A stretch of DNA of 13,485 nt. Origin: Acholeplasmatales bacterium (GTDB lineage Bacteria; Bacillota_I; Bacilli_A; ML615J-28; CAG-313). Made by a program: the position numbers and the translations under genes. The notes under the pieces are model-generated. The model did no database searches and was not told where the DNA came from. It was given only the letters and a program-made list of their open reading frames with translations. The stretch covers positions 1 through 13,485 of the forward strand of contig DPOU01000021.1 in the NCBI GenBank assembly GCA_003539625.1, written 5' to 3'. Of this stretch, positions 1-7,059 are shown piece by piece. Position 1 is the stretch's first letter. The number at the start of each line of letters is the position of its first letter.

Positions 1-19
1 CCATACAATTTTCTATCTA

Positions 20-48
20 GTCAACAAAAATAGGACTTTGTCAACAAA
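20..48. repeat. Paired 9-bp direct repeat GTCAACAAA
   Basis: GTCAACAAA occurs at 20-28 and again at 40-48, exactly 20 bp apart start to start. Read on the minus strand this is TTTGTTGAC twice. It lies just past the stop of the last gene of the long operon, so it may belong to the regulatory region of the next gene outside the window. Two 9-bp direct repeats about two helical turns apart, with a GTTnA core, recall LytTR/AgrA-type operators, but the flanking positions do not match that consensus well. The repeat is certain; its function is a guess. Confidence 0.4.
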
Positions 49-52
49 CTGA

Positions 53-80
53 AACTAGCATTACGCTAATTTGTTTTTTT
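53..80 (+). terminator. Possible terminator-like hairpin, plus strand
   Basis: Arms at 53-59 and 65-71 pair with one mismatch around a 5-nt loop. On the plus strand a run of seven T follows at 74-80. The T run suits termination of a plus-strand transcript entering from the left, not of the minus-strand operon that ends here. The stem is short and AT-rich, so this is weak. Confidence 0.25.
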
Positions 81-513
81 ACATGTCTGACATATGAAGT
101 ATTTCATCGTTATTGAGTTCTTTTTCATCAATAATCTTTGCAAATACTAAATTATCTTCTTCAATATCTTTTAGATGTAAAACATCTTCTACCAAACATT
201 TTAGAACTCTTCTTGCATTATGGTAACAGTTTACTCCCTCATAGTTAAAAGTATCTTTGAATTTATCTACTTCGTTACTATGCGTTTCACCAACTCTATT
301 GGCAAGTTCAGCTTGCTTTTTTGTCAAAACAGATATACCTATTACATCGCCTTTTTGGATATTTTTACCAGTTAGGCTTTGAGAACCTATTAAACAAACA
401 AGGTGTTCATAACCTACTTGAGTAGCCCAAGCACAAGTCATTGCATATTTTTTTTCTTGTTTTTCTACTGTTATAATACTAACAGAATGATCAAATGTTT
501 CAAATTTTTTCAT
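79..513 (-). CDS. Flavin reductase-like FMN-binding split-barrel protein
   Basis: A 144-residue soluble protein resembling the flavin reductase-like (Flavin_Reduct, PF01613) family, whose members bind FMN and pass electrons from NAD(P)H or a partner protein to flavin. The N-terminal half has the family's typical layout: a strand around SIITV, then a TCAWATQVG segment (about residues 26-34), then a later GISVLTKKQAELANRVG helix-and-loop (about 58-74). The length is near the short end for the family and no break is visible. There is no signal peptide or membrane segment. It is the last gene of the long minus-strand operon. Its start follows pulA by 9 bp, and the likely ribosome site (AGGGTGA) overlaps the pulA stop codon, so translation is probably coupled. 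The electron donor and physiological substrate cannot be read from sequence. Confidence 0.8.
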   Translation of the reverse strand: MKKFETFDHSVSIITVEKQEKKYAMTCAWATQVGYEHLVCLIGSQSLTGKNIQKGDVIGISVLTKKQAELANRVGETHSNEVDKFKDTFNYEGVNCYHNARRVLKCLVEDVLHLKDIEEDNLVFAKIIDEKELNNDEILHMSDM

Positions 514-522
514 ATATTCACC

Positions 523-2508
523 CTATTTCTTGAAAATGTATAATCCAGGCTTAATAAAATCATATTTTTCAACTGTTACATCTACAATATTGTTACCATC
601 AAAAATTAGTTTAGTCCCTGGAGCAAAATACTTTGTATACTCATTATAATCTTGTGAAATTACTACTTGTAAATCCGGAAAGCCTTTAGCAAGATATCTA
701 ATTGAAGTAATTTCACTTGTTTGTTCTAAGCGAAGATATTTATTAATATCTTCCTTTTTTAAATAACTAAAATGAGGATATTTATTTTTAATAACAATTA
801 AGTTTTTAAGTGTATTCGTTAAGTTAGGAATTTTATACCAATCAATATGGTTAATATCATCACTTAAGTTATAGGAATTATCAAAACCATGTTTAGTTCT
901 TAATAGCTCTTCTCCCGCATGAATAAATGGTGTTCCCATTGTTAGAATAGTAATTGCTAGACCTAGACTTATTTTATCGAAGATATGATTTTCTTCATTA
1001 TTCAACTTAAGGAAATCATATAATGTTCTGTTGTCATGACATTCCAAATAATTAATTGATTGACTGGCATCAAGGAATTCACCACCATTATAATAATAAC
1101 CTTTCATATAATGAAATATTTCTTGTCTACTTTTTGAATTATTGTTAAGAAGTGATTTGAAAAATTCTCTAAAACCATCATTAAAGAAAGCAATGTGTTC
1201 TAATTTTTGACAATTGTTCATATTAGCTCTAATATTGTTTGGCATTTCTACTGGCATATTCCAACCTTCACCATACATCATTGCGAAAGGATTTGCCATA
1301 GTTATTTTCTTGTAAGCCTCTTTGATAGTATCAATATCAATTAATCCCATCAAGTCAAATCTAAAGCCATCTATTCTATAGATTTTTTGAAAATATTGTA
1401 GAGAATCAATAATTAATTTTCTTATCATTAAATGATCTGTTTTTAAGTCATTTCCACACCAAGAGGCGTTAGTTAAAAATCCTTGTTTATCTGTCCTAAA
1501 AGTATAACCTGGTACTAATTTTTCAAATGGGAAACAAAGGTTATCATAAACATGGTTGTAAACTACATCCATATTTACTCCCATACCAAGTTGATGAATT
1601 TTATCTATTAATTTCTTTAATTCATTTATTCTTTCATATGGGTCTTCCGCATTTTTTGACAAAAATCCGCTAGGTACAAAATATTGAGTAGGGTTATAAC
1701 CCCAATTATATTTGAATAAAGAACTGTTACTATCTTTAATGCTTTCATCAACGCCATCAAAAGCAAAAATTGGCATTAATTGAATATGGGTTATTCCAAG
1801 ATTTTTAATATAGCCTAATCCATAATCCTTCGATGCACTCTTAGTTAAAGCATCAAACGTACCACTATCAGTTTTGTTTAGAAATGATGTTGCATCTCTA
1901 ACACTGAGTTCGTATATTATCGGATTTTTACTTTCTACATATCCGTACTTCATTTGATAAGTCTTATCAATATCAATAATGTAATTACATTTATTATTAG
2001 CATTAGATGAATTACCATATGGATCAAGAGTTTCAAAAAATTCACTATTTATTCGGCATCTATAATAATATGCTTTACTTTCCAAATCTTGATTAATAGT
2101 GGTTGTCCAAACTCCACTTTCCATATATTGAAGGGGATATTTAACATCATCAATTATCACATAAATTTCTTTTACAACAGGGCTCCAAACTCTAAAGATT
2201 GTTTTTTCTTTAGTATAGCGATATCCTAACCATCCATCAAAATAATAAGTTTTATCAAATAGGTTTGAACGAGTTATTTTACCTAATAAAACATTGGTTT
2301 CTATATCAACTGTGCTTAAAGTATAATCTAAATGTGGAACAAGTTTTTCATCTGATTGTAAAATCAAATGAACTTCATTACCAATACAATTTTCTTCAAT
2401 AACTTTTAATTCTTTAGTTTTATTGATATAAAACTTTTGATTAGTTTGATAATTTTTATTATCTATTATTACTTTAACAATAGTGAAATCTTCTAAATAG
2501 GCTTTCAT
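523..2508 (-). CDS. pulA: Type I pullulanase (alpha-1,6 debranching enzyme)
   Basis: A 661-residue GH13 enzyme that hydrolyses alpha-1,6 branch points in pullulan, glycogen or limit dextrins. Residues 1-90 form an N-terminal beta domain and about 92-165 look like CBM48 (TIFRVWSP at 103-110). The catalytic barrel follows. The pullulanase signature YNWGYNP is at 267-273. Region I is DVVYNH at 314-319. Region II is GFRFDLMG at 381-388, with D385 as the expected nucleophile. Region III is YGEGW, with E414 as the acid/base. Region IV is ECHDN at 489-493, with D492 as the transition-state stabiliser. All catalytic residues are present. No signal peptide is visible, so it should act in the cytoplasm on stored glycogen or imported maltodextrins. 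The only purine-rich ribosome site (GAAGGA, in the last codons of the upstream gene) is about 14 nt from the ATG, which suggests weak initiation or coupling. No other glycogen genes lie in the window. Confidence 0.95.
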   Translation of the reverse strand: MKAYLEDFTIVKVIIDNKNYQTNQKFYINKTKELKVIEENCIGNEVHLILQSDEKLVPHLDYTLSTVDIETNVLLGKITRSNLFDKTYYFDGWLGYRYTKEKTIFRVWSPVVKEIYVIIDDVKYPLQYMESGVWTTTINQDLESKAYYYRCRINSEFFETLDPYGNSSNANNKCNYIIDIDKTYQMKYGYVESKNPIIYELSVRDATSFLNKTDSGTFDALTKSASKDYGLGYIKNLGITHIQLMPIFAFDGVDESIKDSNSSLFKYNWGYNPTQYFVPSGFLSKNAEDPYERINELKKLIDKIHQLGMGVNMDVVYNHVYDNLCFPFEKLVPGYTFRTDKQGFLTNASWCGNDLKTDHLMIRKLIIDSLQYFQKIYRIDGFRFDLMGLIDIDTIKEAYKKITMANPFAMMYGEGWNMPVEMPNNIRANMNNCQKLEHIAFFNDGFREFFKSLLNNNSKSRQEIFHYMKGYYYNGGEFLDASQSINYLECHDNRTLYDFLKLNNEENHIFDKISLGLAITILTMGTPFIHAGEELLRTKHGFDNSYNLSDDINHIDWYKIPNLTNTLKNLIVIKNKYPHFSYLKKEDINKYLRLEQTSEITSIRYLAKGFPDLQVVISQDYNEYTKYFAPGTKLIFDGNNIVDVTVEKYDFIKPGLYIFKK

Positions 2509-2513
2509 TTTAT

Positions 2514-3038
2514 TTAATTATTTCCTTCTTTATACTCTTTTTTAGTATTTTCAATAATTAGAAAAGTACATAGACTTACACAAATTGTTGCAAGCAATGC
2601 TAGAACAATGGCATTACCAACACTAATTTCTTCATTTTGCCAATTACTAGTAGTCAAATATATTACCTTTGTATGAATATTAGTTTCATCAGGAACATCA
2701 CAATTGTAGTTAATCGTCAATTCAACAGTTCCTGATTGCCAGTTTTCAATAACAAAATCAATATGGTGTTTGTTGCCTTTAGGTAGTTTAGTACCGTAAA
2801 TATCTGCACTTTGATTGTGAATTTTATAACTTAAGCCTGTAACTATAATATATTCTTCTGTTTCCCAATTACAAGAGAATCTAACTTTGATTTTGCCATT
2901 CTCACGAATTTTAGTAGACGAATAATTAAAGTCAATAAACTCAACATCACTGTCTTCAGCTTTTACTACACCTGAATTTGTTAATGTCATGACTAACATC
3001 AATAGCATTAACATTAACATTTTAACGAGTTTCTTCAT
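2514..3038 (-). CDS. Secreted-then-anchored protein of unknown function (signal peptide plus C-terminal TM)
   Basis: Not a family I recognise. The 174-residue product starts with a basic and very Met/Leu-rich signal peptide, with a plausible cleavage after VVKA at residue 27. An extracytoplasmic part of about 110 residues is rich in alternating hydrophobic/polar strands and contains two cysteines (56 and 113), consistent with a small beta-sandwich (Ig-like) domain. A single hydrophobic helix at about 142-162 and a charged tail (KKEYKEGNN) follow, giving type I topology. A GTG at 3047 would add three residues, but the ribosome site AAGGAG (3054-3049) is only 1 nt from it, against 10 nt from the ATG at 3038, so the ATG is preferred. 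It overlaps the end of the DUF3021 gene by 17 bp. Its place right after the LytTR/DUF3021 pair suggests an accessory sensor or partner of that system (inference). Confidence 0.7.
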   Translation of the reverse strand: MKKLVKMLMLMLLMLVMTLTNSGVVKAEDSDVEFIDFNYSSTKIRENGKIKVRFSCNWETEEYIIVTGLSYKIHNQSADIYGTKLPKGNKHHIDFVIENWQSGTVELTINYNCDVPDETNIHTKVIYLTTSNWQNEEISVGNAIVLALLATICVSLCTFLIIENTKKEYKEGNN

Positions 3039-3483
3039 CTCTGTCACGCTCCTTAAAATGTTTTAAGTTATCATTTAGTGATTTATTTGAACGTCTTTGT
3101 AAAAAATAGAACAATAAGATAATTATTCCAAGTCCTATCTCAAGAGTAATTAAAGTTGCTATAACTAATTTGCTATTGTAATAAAAGTCATAAATGTAAG
3201 TAAAATAGCCAACAGTCAAAATGTTTATTGCAAGTATTAAATATACTACTAATACTTGAACTAATACTGGTATAACATTTATTTTAAGTATAAAATAGAG
3301 AACCATACTTGTAACAAGTGAACCAATTAACGAAATAATTAATTCACGAACAAAACGCATATCTTCATATACAAATTGTGATATTGTTGACAAAAGGATA
3401 ATTGTACTAGCAAATACTATTGCAAAGATTATTAAAAATTGTAAACAGAATTTTTTTAATTTTTTAAAACTTCTTTTTTCCAT
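3022..3483 (-). CDS. DUF3021-family membrane protein, presumed partner of the LytTR regulator
   Basis: A 153-residue protein with four hydrophobic helices (about 12-34, 45-66, 70-95 and 105-128), basic ends and a strongly charged C-terminal tail (KERDRDEETR). Size, topology and the neighbouring LytTR gene match the DUF3021 group of integral membrane proteins. In LytTR regulatory systems such as HdrRM and BrsRM of Streptococcus mutans, the membrane protein restrains the transcription factor; the same role is inferred here from synteny. The ATG at 3483 has an excellent ribosome site, TAGGAGGA, whose TAG is the stop codon of the LytTR gene, so the pair is tightly coupled. The family call rests on topology and position rather than a diagnostic motif. 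Confidence 0.75.
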   Translation of the reverse strand: MEKRSFKKLKKFCLQFLIIFAIVFASTIILLSTISQFVYEDMRFVRELIISLIGSLVTSMVLYFILKINVIPVLVQVLVVYLILAINILTVGYFTYIYDFYYNSKLVIATLITLEIGLGIIILLFYFLQRRSNKSLNDNLKHFKERDRDEETR

Positions 3484-3492
3484 ACTATCCTC

Positions 3493-3930
3493 CTATTCCA
3501 TCAACTTTTTCTTGAATTCTCTAGCATATACTCTAGTAATAATCATTTTTTCTCCATTTACAAGTACTGCTCCAATTCGTCCGTTAACTAATGTACTTAC
3601 ATGATCTATCATATTAATATTCAGTATTATTGTTCGAGCTACTTGTAAAAAAGATGTTTTTGCAAGCATAACAGTAAGTTCTTGTAATTTATAGTTTACT
3701 TCATAAACATTCTTTTCTACATAGGCAAAAACTCGATTTTCAACTGCTTCAAAGTAGTAAATATCACTTAAGTTTATAATGTGATTTTCACCATCGAGTT
3801 TACCATTTATGGTAATATAACTCGTTCTTATATAATTGCTTATTCGATTTATTTTGCTATCAATTTTATTACATCGAATAATAATTTCTGTTTCCTCGAT
3901 AGATGGTATTTCATCTATTTGAAGTCGCAT
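3493..3930 (-). CDS. Stand-alone LytTR-family DNA-binding regulator
   Basis: A 145-residue protein with a C-terminal LytTR domain (about 48-145) and no receiver domain. Family landmarks are visible: IYYFEAVENRVFAY at 57-70, the FLQVARTIILNINMI segment at 94-108 (equivalent to the usual F-x-R-x-H-R-S-x-I-V-N-x-x-x-I block) and a closing YAREFKKKL helix. The first 45 residues form a short N-terminal extension typical of stand-alone LytTR regulators rather than AgrA/LytR two-component proteins. LytTR domains bind pairs of 9-bp direct repeats about two helical turns apart. A GTG at 3936 is possible, but it sits inside the ribosome site AGAGGT (3940-3935); the ATG at 3930 is correctly spaced and preferred. 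With the adjoining DUF3021 gene it forms a membrane-controlled regulatory pair. Its target genes are unknown; its own operon is the first candidate. Confidence 0.9.
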   Translation of the reverse strand: MRLQIDEIPSIEETEIIIRCNKIDSKINRISNYIRTSYITINGKLDGENHIINLSDIYYFEAVENRVFAYVEKNVYEVNYKLQELTVMLAKTSFLQVARTIILNINMIDHVSTLVNGRIGAVLVNGEKMIITRVYAREFKKKLME

Positions 3931-3942
3931 AAGCACCTCTTT

Positions 3943-4773
3943 CTATTTAAATCTTAATCGATAACTACATTTTTTGCAAATTTCAAAATAGGGTTTTTTA
4001 TCACAAAAGCCTCTTACAACATTTTTAAAAAGTTGACTATTTAAAATAGTATCAAACGGCTCTTCAAAAATATTGCCTATTTTAGTATTACCATTATGAT
4101 CTAAGCAACAGCTAACAACACTACCATCTATTAAAATAGCAATTTGTTTTTTGGCACCTAAACAATTTGTATATGGCAACACTATATCACTATTAAGATT
4201 TGGCCATACGAATTCATCAGCATACGAAAACCTGATGTTTTGGTAGTCTTGTTCATTCAACCAATCATTAATAGTATCTTCGATTTTTTGATTTAAATCG
4301 TTTATTTCTTTTTTGCTTTTATCATTCCATAGTCTTAAATTTATTGGTAATTTAGGACTGTGCATATTTTTAAAAACTATAAATTGTTTTAAATTATCTA
4401 AATATTTTTTTCTTCTTTCGTTTGAAAATTTAATTAAACACTGAAGTGATATGTTAATTTTTTCAAAGTACTCTTCTTCTAACATGACTTTAGTTATTTT
4501 ATTTATTTCAACACCATTAGTTGTCAAACCTAACTTTAAACCATTTTGATGAGCATATTCAACAATTTCTGAAAAATTACTATGTAATATTGGTTCTCCT
4601 AGAACATGGAAATATAGTATTTCAACATTATCTTTTATTTTGTCAATAACTTCTTTACATTTTTTGATATCCATATCAAAATGATTTTTTTCATCACTCG
4701 AAGGACAAAACGGACAAGCAAGGTTACATTTGGTGGTTATCTCTAAATAAATTGTTTTTTTATTATTTGGCAT
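3943..4773 (-). CDS. Radical SAM protein with SPASM/twitch-like C-terminus
   Basis: A 276-residue radical S-adenosylmethionine enzyme. The cluster motif CxxxCxxC is at C16, C20 and C23 within TTKCNLACPFC, and an LGEP segment at 58-61 matches the SAM-binding GGE-type motif. A TTNG strand (84-87) is also typical. The C-terminal part holds C204, C222, C223, C257, C266 and C269, with an IDGSVVSCC turn and a CxxC near the end (CKKC). This is the usual shape of a SPASM or shorter twitch domain carrying one auxiliary Fe-S cluster. SPASM enzymes often modify peptides or proteins, but no precursor peptide gene is visible: the neighbours abut with no free space. The start overlaps the end of the DUF308 gene by 11 bp and has only a poor ribosome site, so coupling is likely. 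The substrate is unknown. Confidence 0.88.
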   Translation of the reverse strand: MPNNKKTIYLEITTKCNLACPFCPSSDEKNHFDMDIKKCKEVIDKIKDNVEILYFHVLGEPILHSNFSEIVEYAHQNGLKLGLTTNGVEINKITKVMLEEEYFEKINISLQCLIKFSNERRKKYLDNLKQFIVFKNMHSPKLPINLRLWNDKSKKEINDLNQKIEDTINDWLNEQDYQNIRFSYADEFVWPNLNSDIVLPYTNCLGAKKQIAILIDGSVVSCCLDHNGNTKIGNIFEEPFDTILNSQLFKNVVRGFCDKKPYFEICKKCSYRLRFK

Positions 4774-5335
4774 TTTCGCTTGTTACTTCTTCATAGCTTG
4801 CGTCTACATATTCACTAGTACTATTTTTTAGTTTCTTGTTCTTTTTATTTTGATTAGTTGTATCAATGATTAATAAAACAATTCCATATACGACGGCAAG
4901 TATTGATAAAATTCTTAATATTAATACTGCTATTCCATCAAACCCAATAAAAATTGCTAATAATCCAACAATTAAACCATAGACTGATTTCTTTAAACTT
5001 TCAACAAACTTTTTAGATATGATAGCATTGGCAATTATTTCAATTATCAAAATGATACCGATAATTGTAGAAACTACACCAATTTGAACGCACAACATTA
5101 ACACACCAATTAGTACTTTTAATATTCCATCAAATAAAATGAAACTACGATTTCCAAAACTACTAATTGGCAAATAAATAATTATCTTAATTACTCCAAT
5201 TATTATAAGTATTATCGCAGAAGCGTCATATAGAAATTGGACCATTTCATAGCCTCTTAAAAAACTTACTATTGCAAAAATTAATCCAAAAGTAATATAG
5301 TATACTCCTGCTAAATTATTTTTGTATTTCTTCAC
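4763..5335 (-). CDS. DUF308 / HdeD-like multi-pass membrane protein
   Basis: A 190-residue protein with about six hydrophobic helices arranged as repeated hairpins with Gly-rich turns, and a polar, charged C-terminal tail of about 30 residues. This matches the DUF308 (HdeD-like) family, integral membrane proteins of unknown biochemical role; HdeD itself is linked to acid resistance in E. coli. A GTG at 5350 would add five residues, but GTGAGGA at 5350-5344 looks like the ribosome site itself and lies 8 nt from the GTG at 5335, so the latter is chosen. The start overlaps the previous gene by 20 bp. It lies in the run of membrane and surface genes around the LytTR pair. Confidence 0.75.
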   Translation of the reverse strand: MKKYKNNLAGVYYITFGLIFAIVSFLRGYEMVQFLYDASAIILIIIGVIKIIIYLPISSFGNRSFILFDGILKVLIGVLMLCVQIGVVSTIIGIILIIEIIANAIISKKFVESLKKSVYGLIVGLLAIFIGFDGIAVLILRILSILAVVYGIVLLIIDTTNQNKKNKKLKNSTSEYVDASYEEVTSENAK

Positions 5336-5678
5336 TATTTGTATCCTCACTTACCGTATTTTGATATAATTTAATATTTTTAGGTGGCATTTTTACATCT
5401 GTAAATTGTTCACTACATTCTTCATCTTTATACCATACGTTATTGTTGTTGTAAGAATATTCTTCAATTGCTTGATTCTTTTTATATTTTGCCACATTAA
5501 CTAATTCATTATTAACGTAATACTTTACATGATATTTTAAAGTAATAAAATAAATTGTAAGTACTATCCATGGTATTAATGCAAATATTACTAATACAAT
5601 ATAACTAGTTTGCCATGCCTTTTTTTCCATTTCTGTTGTTTCTGTCAAGAAACAAACTAACTTTTGTAAACTATTCAT
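5316..5678 (-). CDS. Small one-TM protein with a Listeria-Bacteroides (InlB B-like) repeat
   Basis: A 120-residue protein with one hydrophobic helix at about 24-46, flanked by a short N-terminal segment. The following part (about 50-106) resembles a single unit of the Listeria-Bacteroides repeat family (Flg_new/InlB B-repeat, PF09479): a YYVNNEL strand, a central spacer, then VWYKDEECSEQF and a KMPPKNIKLY end, which parallels the family's GWYxDxxCTxxF...MPxxDxxLYA pattern. Such repeats are beta-grasp folds on Gram-positive surface proteins. A frame upstream to 5711 would add 11 residues, but TGGAG at 5690-5686 is 7 nt from the ATG at 5678, which is preferred. The first eight bases (ATGAATAG) contain the stop of the DUF523 gene. 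Only one repeat is present, so a large adhesin is excluded. Function unknown. Confidence 0.65.
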   Translation of the reverse strand: MNSLQKLVCFLTETTEMEKKAWQTSYIVLVIFALIPWIVLTIYFITLKYHVKYYVNNELVNVAKYKKNQAIEEYSYNNNNVWYKDEECSEQFTDVKMPPKNIKLYQNTVSEDTNSEEIQK

Positions 5679-6111
5679 TTTCTTTCTCCAATAATTCAAA
5701 ATTGTTTTCATTTAAAATAACTATACCATTTTTATATAATAGATCAGCAGTAACACCATTACCACTTTTTAGTTTTGAGGAAAAAGTGCCATCATAAACT
5801 GAGCCAAATCCGCATGAAGGACTATTGCTTTTTAAAATAGCAACTTTACAACTATTATTTTTGGCAATTTCTAAAGTCTTACAAGCCCCTTTTTGAAAAA
5901 AAGGAGTAACATCAATCCCTTCTTTGTTAATAACAATATCACCTTTTATCTCACTAGGCAATCTTGGGGTTGAAAGTCCTCCCATTTGTTCTGGACAAAC
6001 TTCAATAATTTCCATTTGTTTTAGAAAATCTATTAATTTAGGATTATAGTTATTTTTGCCATTATACTTACAATTGTTACCAAGTAAACAACTACTAACT
6101 ATAATTTTCAT
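5671..6111 (-). CDS. DUF523 domain protein (YbbK-type)
   Basis: A 146-residue protein with the full set of DUF523 landmarks: SSCLLG at 6-11 followed by C14, CPEQMGGL at 39-46, PRLPSE at 49-54, KSNSPSCG at 94-101 and YDGTF at 106-110, ending with a GxGVTADLLYKNGI block. The conserved cysteines suggest a metal or Fe-S site or a thiol-based activity, but I know of no firm biochemical role for the stand-alone form. Length is normal for the family. It follows the fused GTPase gene by 5 bp and shares eight bases with the next gene. The ribosome site is poor, so coupling to the upstream gene is likely. Confidence 0.9.
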   Translation of the reverse strand: MKIIVSSCLLGNNCKYNGKNNYNPKLIDFLKQMEIIEVCPEQMGGLSTPRLPSEIKGDIVINKEGIDVTPFFQKGACKTLEIAKNNSCKVAILKSNSPSCGFGSVYDGTFSSKLKSGNGVTADLLYKNGIVILNENNFELLEKENE

Positions 6112-6116
6112 AATAT

Positions 6117-7049
6117 CTATCTCAAATCAAGAACTGGATTCTTTAAAGCTGGTATAACTTTGATTTCTTCAGGATATAATACAGCTTCTTCTTCTTGATA
6201 TTCATCTGAATATTCAAATTCAATTCTTGCGACAATATGTATCCAATTTTTATTTTTAACTTTAGCATTGATTGTATTCTTGCATAGGTGTCCATACAAT
6301 TGAACATCTTCTGCACAACATGTCATGCAATGGCGTCCTGCAATAAACGTACCCTTAGGAAGTTTCTTAGACATAATTACAATAGCATTAAATGAAACCA
6401 CTTTTCCGCGATATCGATTTGGATTGTCAAAGGTATCAATGTACCATCTACCAAAATCATCATCTGAAATTTCAATTATGTCGGCATCCACATCATATGG
6501 TAATGGTTCTTCAAAGGCTTGTTTAACAACGCCATTTTCATCCATAACGACATATTGTGCAGCCCCATTCACAAATTTTAAATTTGTTTGATAACTTGCT
6601 AGAGCAGCTAAATCATTACAACGATTGAATACAACTAAATCTGAAAACTTAATCATATCAATAAATTTTTGACGCATATTATTATAATATACTGCAAATG
6701 TTGTAAAATCAATAAATGATATTACTTGACCAAGATTTAAATCTTCTGGTATAAATAAGTCATTTAATTCCCACATACAGTTCATTTCAAGAATGATTCG
6801 GTCAGGTGTTGTTTTATCAATAATATCAGTAAAGAATTTTTCATTCAATTCATCTGAACTATTAACTACAACAGCCTCCGCATTGTAAGTATCTAAAAGA
6901 TCTTTGGTAAGTTCTATTTCACCTTCTTCGCAGAGTATAACAAGGGTTTTCCCTTTTTCTGAAAAACCATCTTTTTGTAATGCATCTTTGATGAAAGTTG
7001 TTTTACCTGCATCTAAAAAACCGGCAACGATGAAAATAGGAATTGCCAT
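6117..7049 (-). CDS. CobW-type GTPase fused to a DUF1980 (YcgQ/TIGR03943-like) domain
   Basis: A 310-residue two-domain protein. The N-terminal part (about 1-180) is a G3E/CobW-like P-loop GTPase: Walker A GFLDAGKTT at 10-18 and a base-recognition NRCND at 142-146. It lacks the CxCC metal motif that canonical CobW proteins carry; the equivalent region reads EMNCMW (88-93). The C-terminal part (about 200-310) does not look like CobW_C. It resembles the end of DUF1980/TIGR03943 proteins: YRGKVVSFNAIV, then RHCMTCCAEDVQ with H240, C241, C244 and C245, then NWIHIVARIEF. DUF1980 proteins usually accompany an eight-TM DUF318-type permease, and none is present here. The H-C-x-x-C-C cluster is a likely metal site. 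The start has TAGGTGA as ribosome site, with its TAG being the upstream cobW stop. A metal-handling role is inferred. Confidence 0.8.
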   Translation of the reverse strand: MAIPIFIVAGFLDAGKTTFIKDALQKDGFSEKGKTLVILCEEGEIELTKDLLDTYNAEAVVVNSSDELNEKFFTDIIDKTTPDRIILEMNCMWELNDLFIPEDLNLGQVISFIDFTTFAVYYNNMRQKFIDMIKFSDLVVFNRCNDLAALASYQTNLKFVNGAAQYVVMDENGVVKQAFEEPLPYDVDADIIEISDDDFGRWYIDTFDNPNRYRGKVVSFNAIVIMSKKLPKGTFIAGRHCMTCCAEDVQLYGHLCKNTINAKVKNKNWIHIVARIEFEYSDEYQEEEAVLYPEEIKVIPALKNPVLDLR

Positions 7050-7059
7050 ATTTAATCAC

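Noticed and set aside
3943..4773. A RiPP biosynthesis locus around the radical SAM gene
   Set aside because: No precursor peptide, protease or dedicated transporter is present, and the flanking genes leave no free space.
5615..5797. Small plus-strand frame across the DUF523 and repeat-protein junction
   Set aside because: It is antisense to two supported genes and shows no domain or ribosome site; the same holds for the other small plus-strand frames at 6325, 8018, 8962 and 10452.
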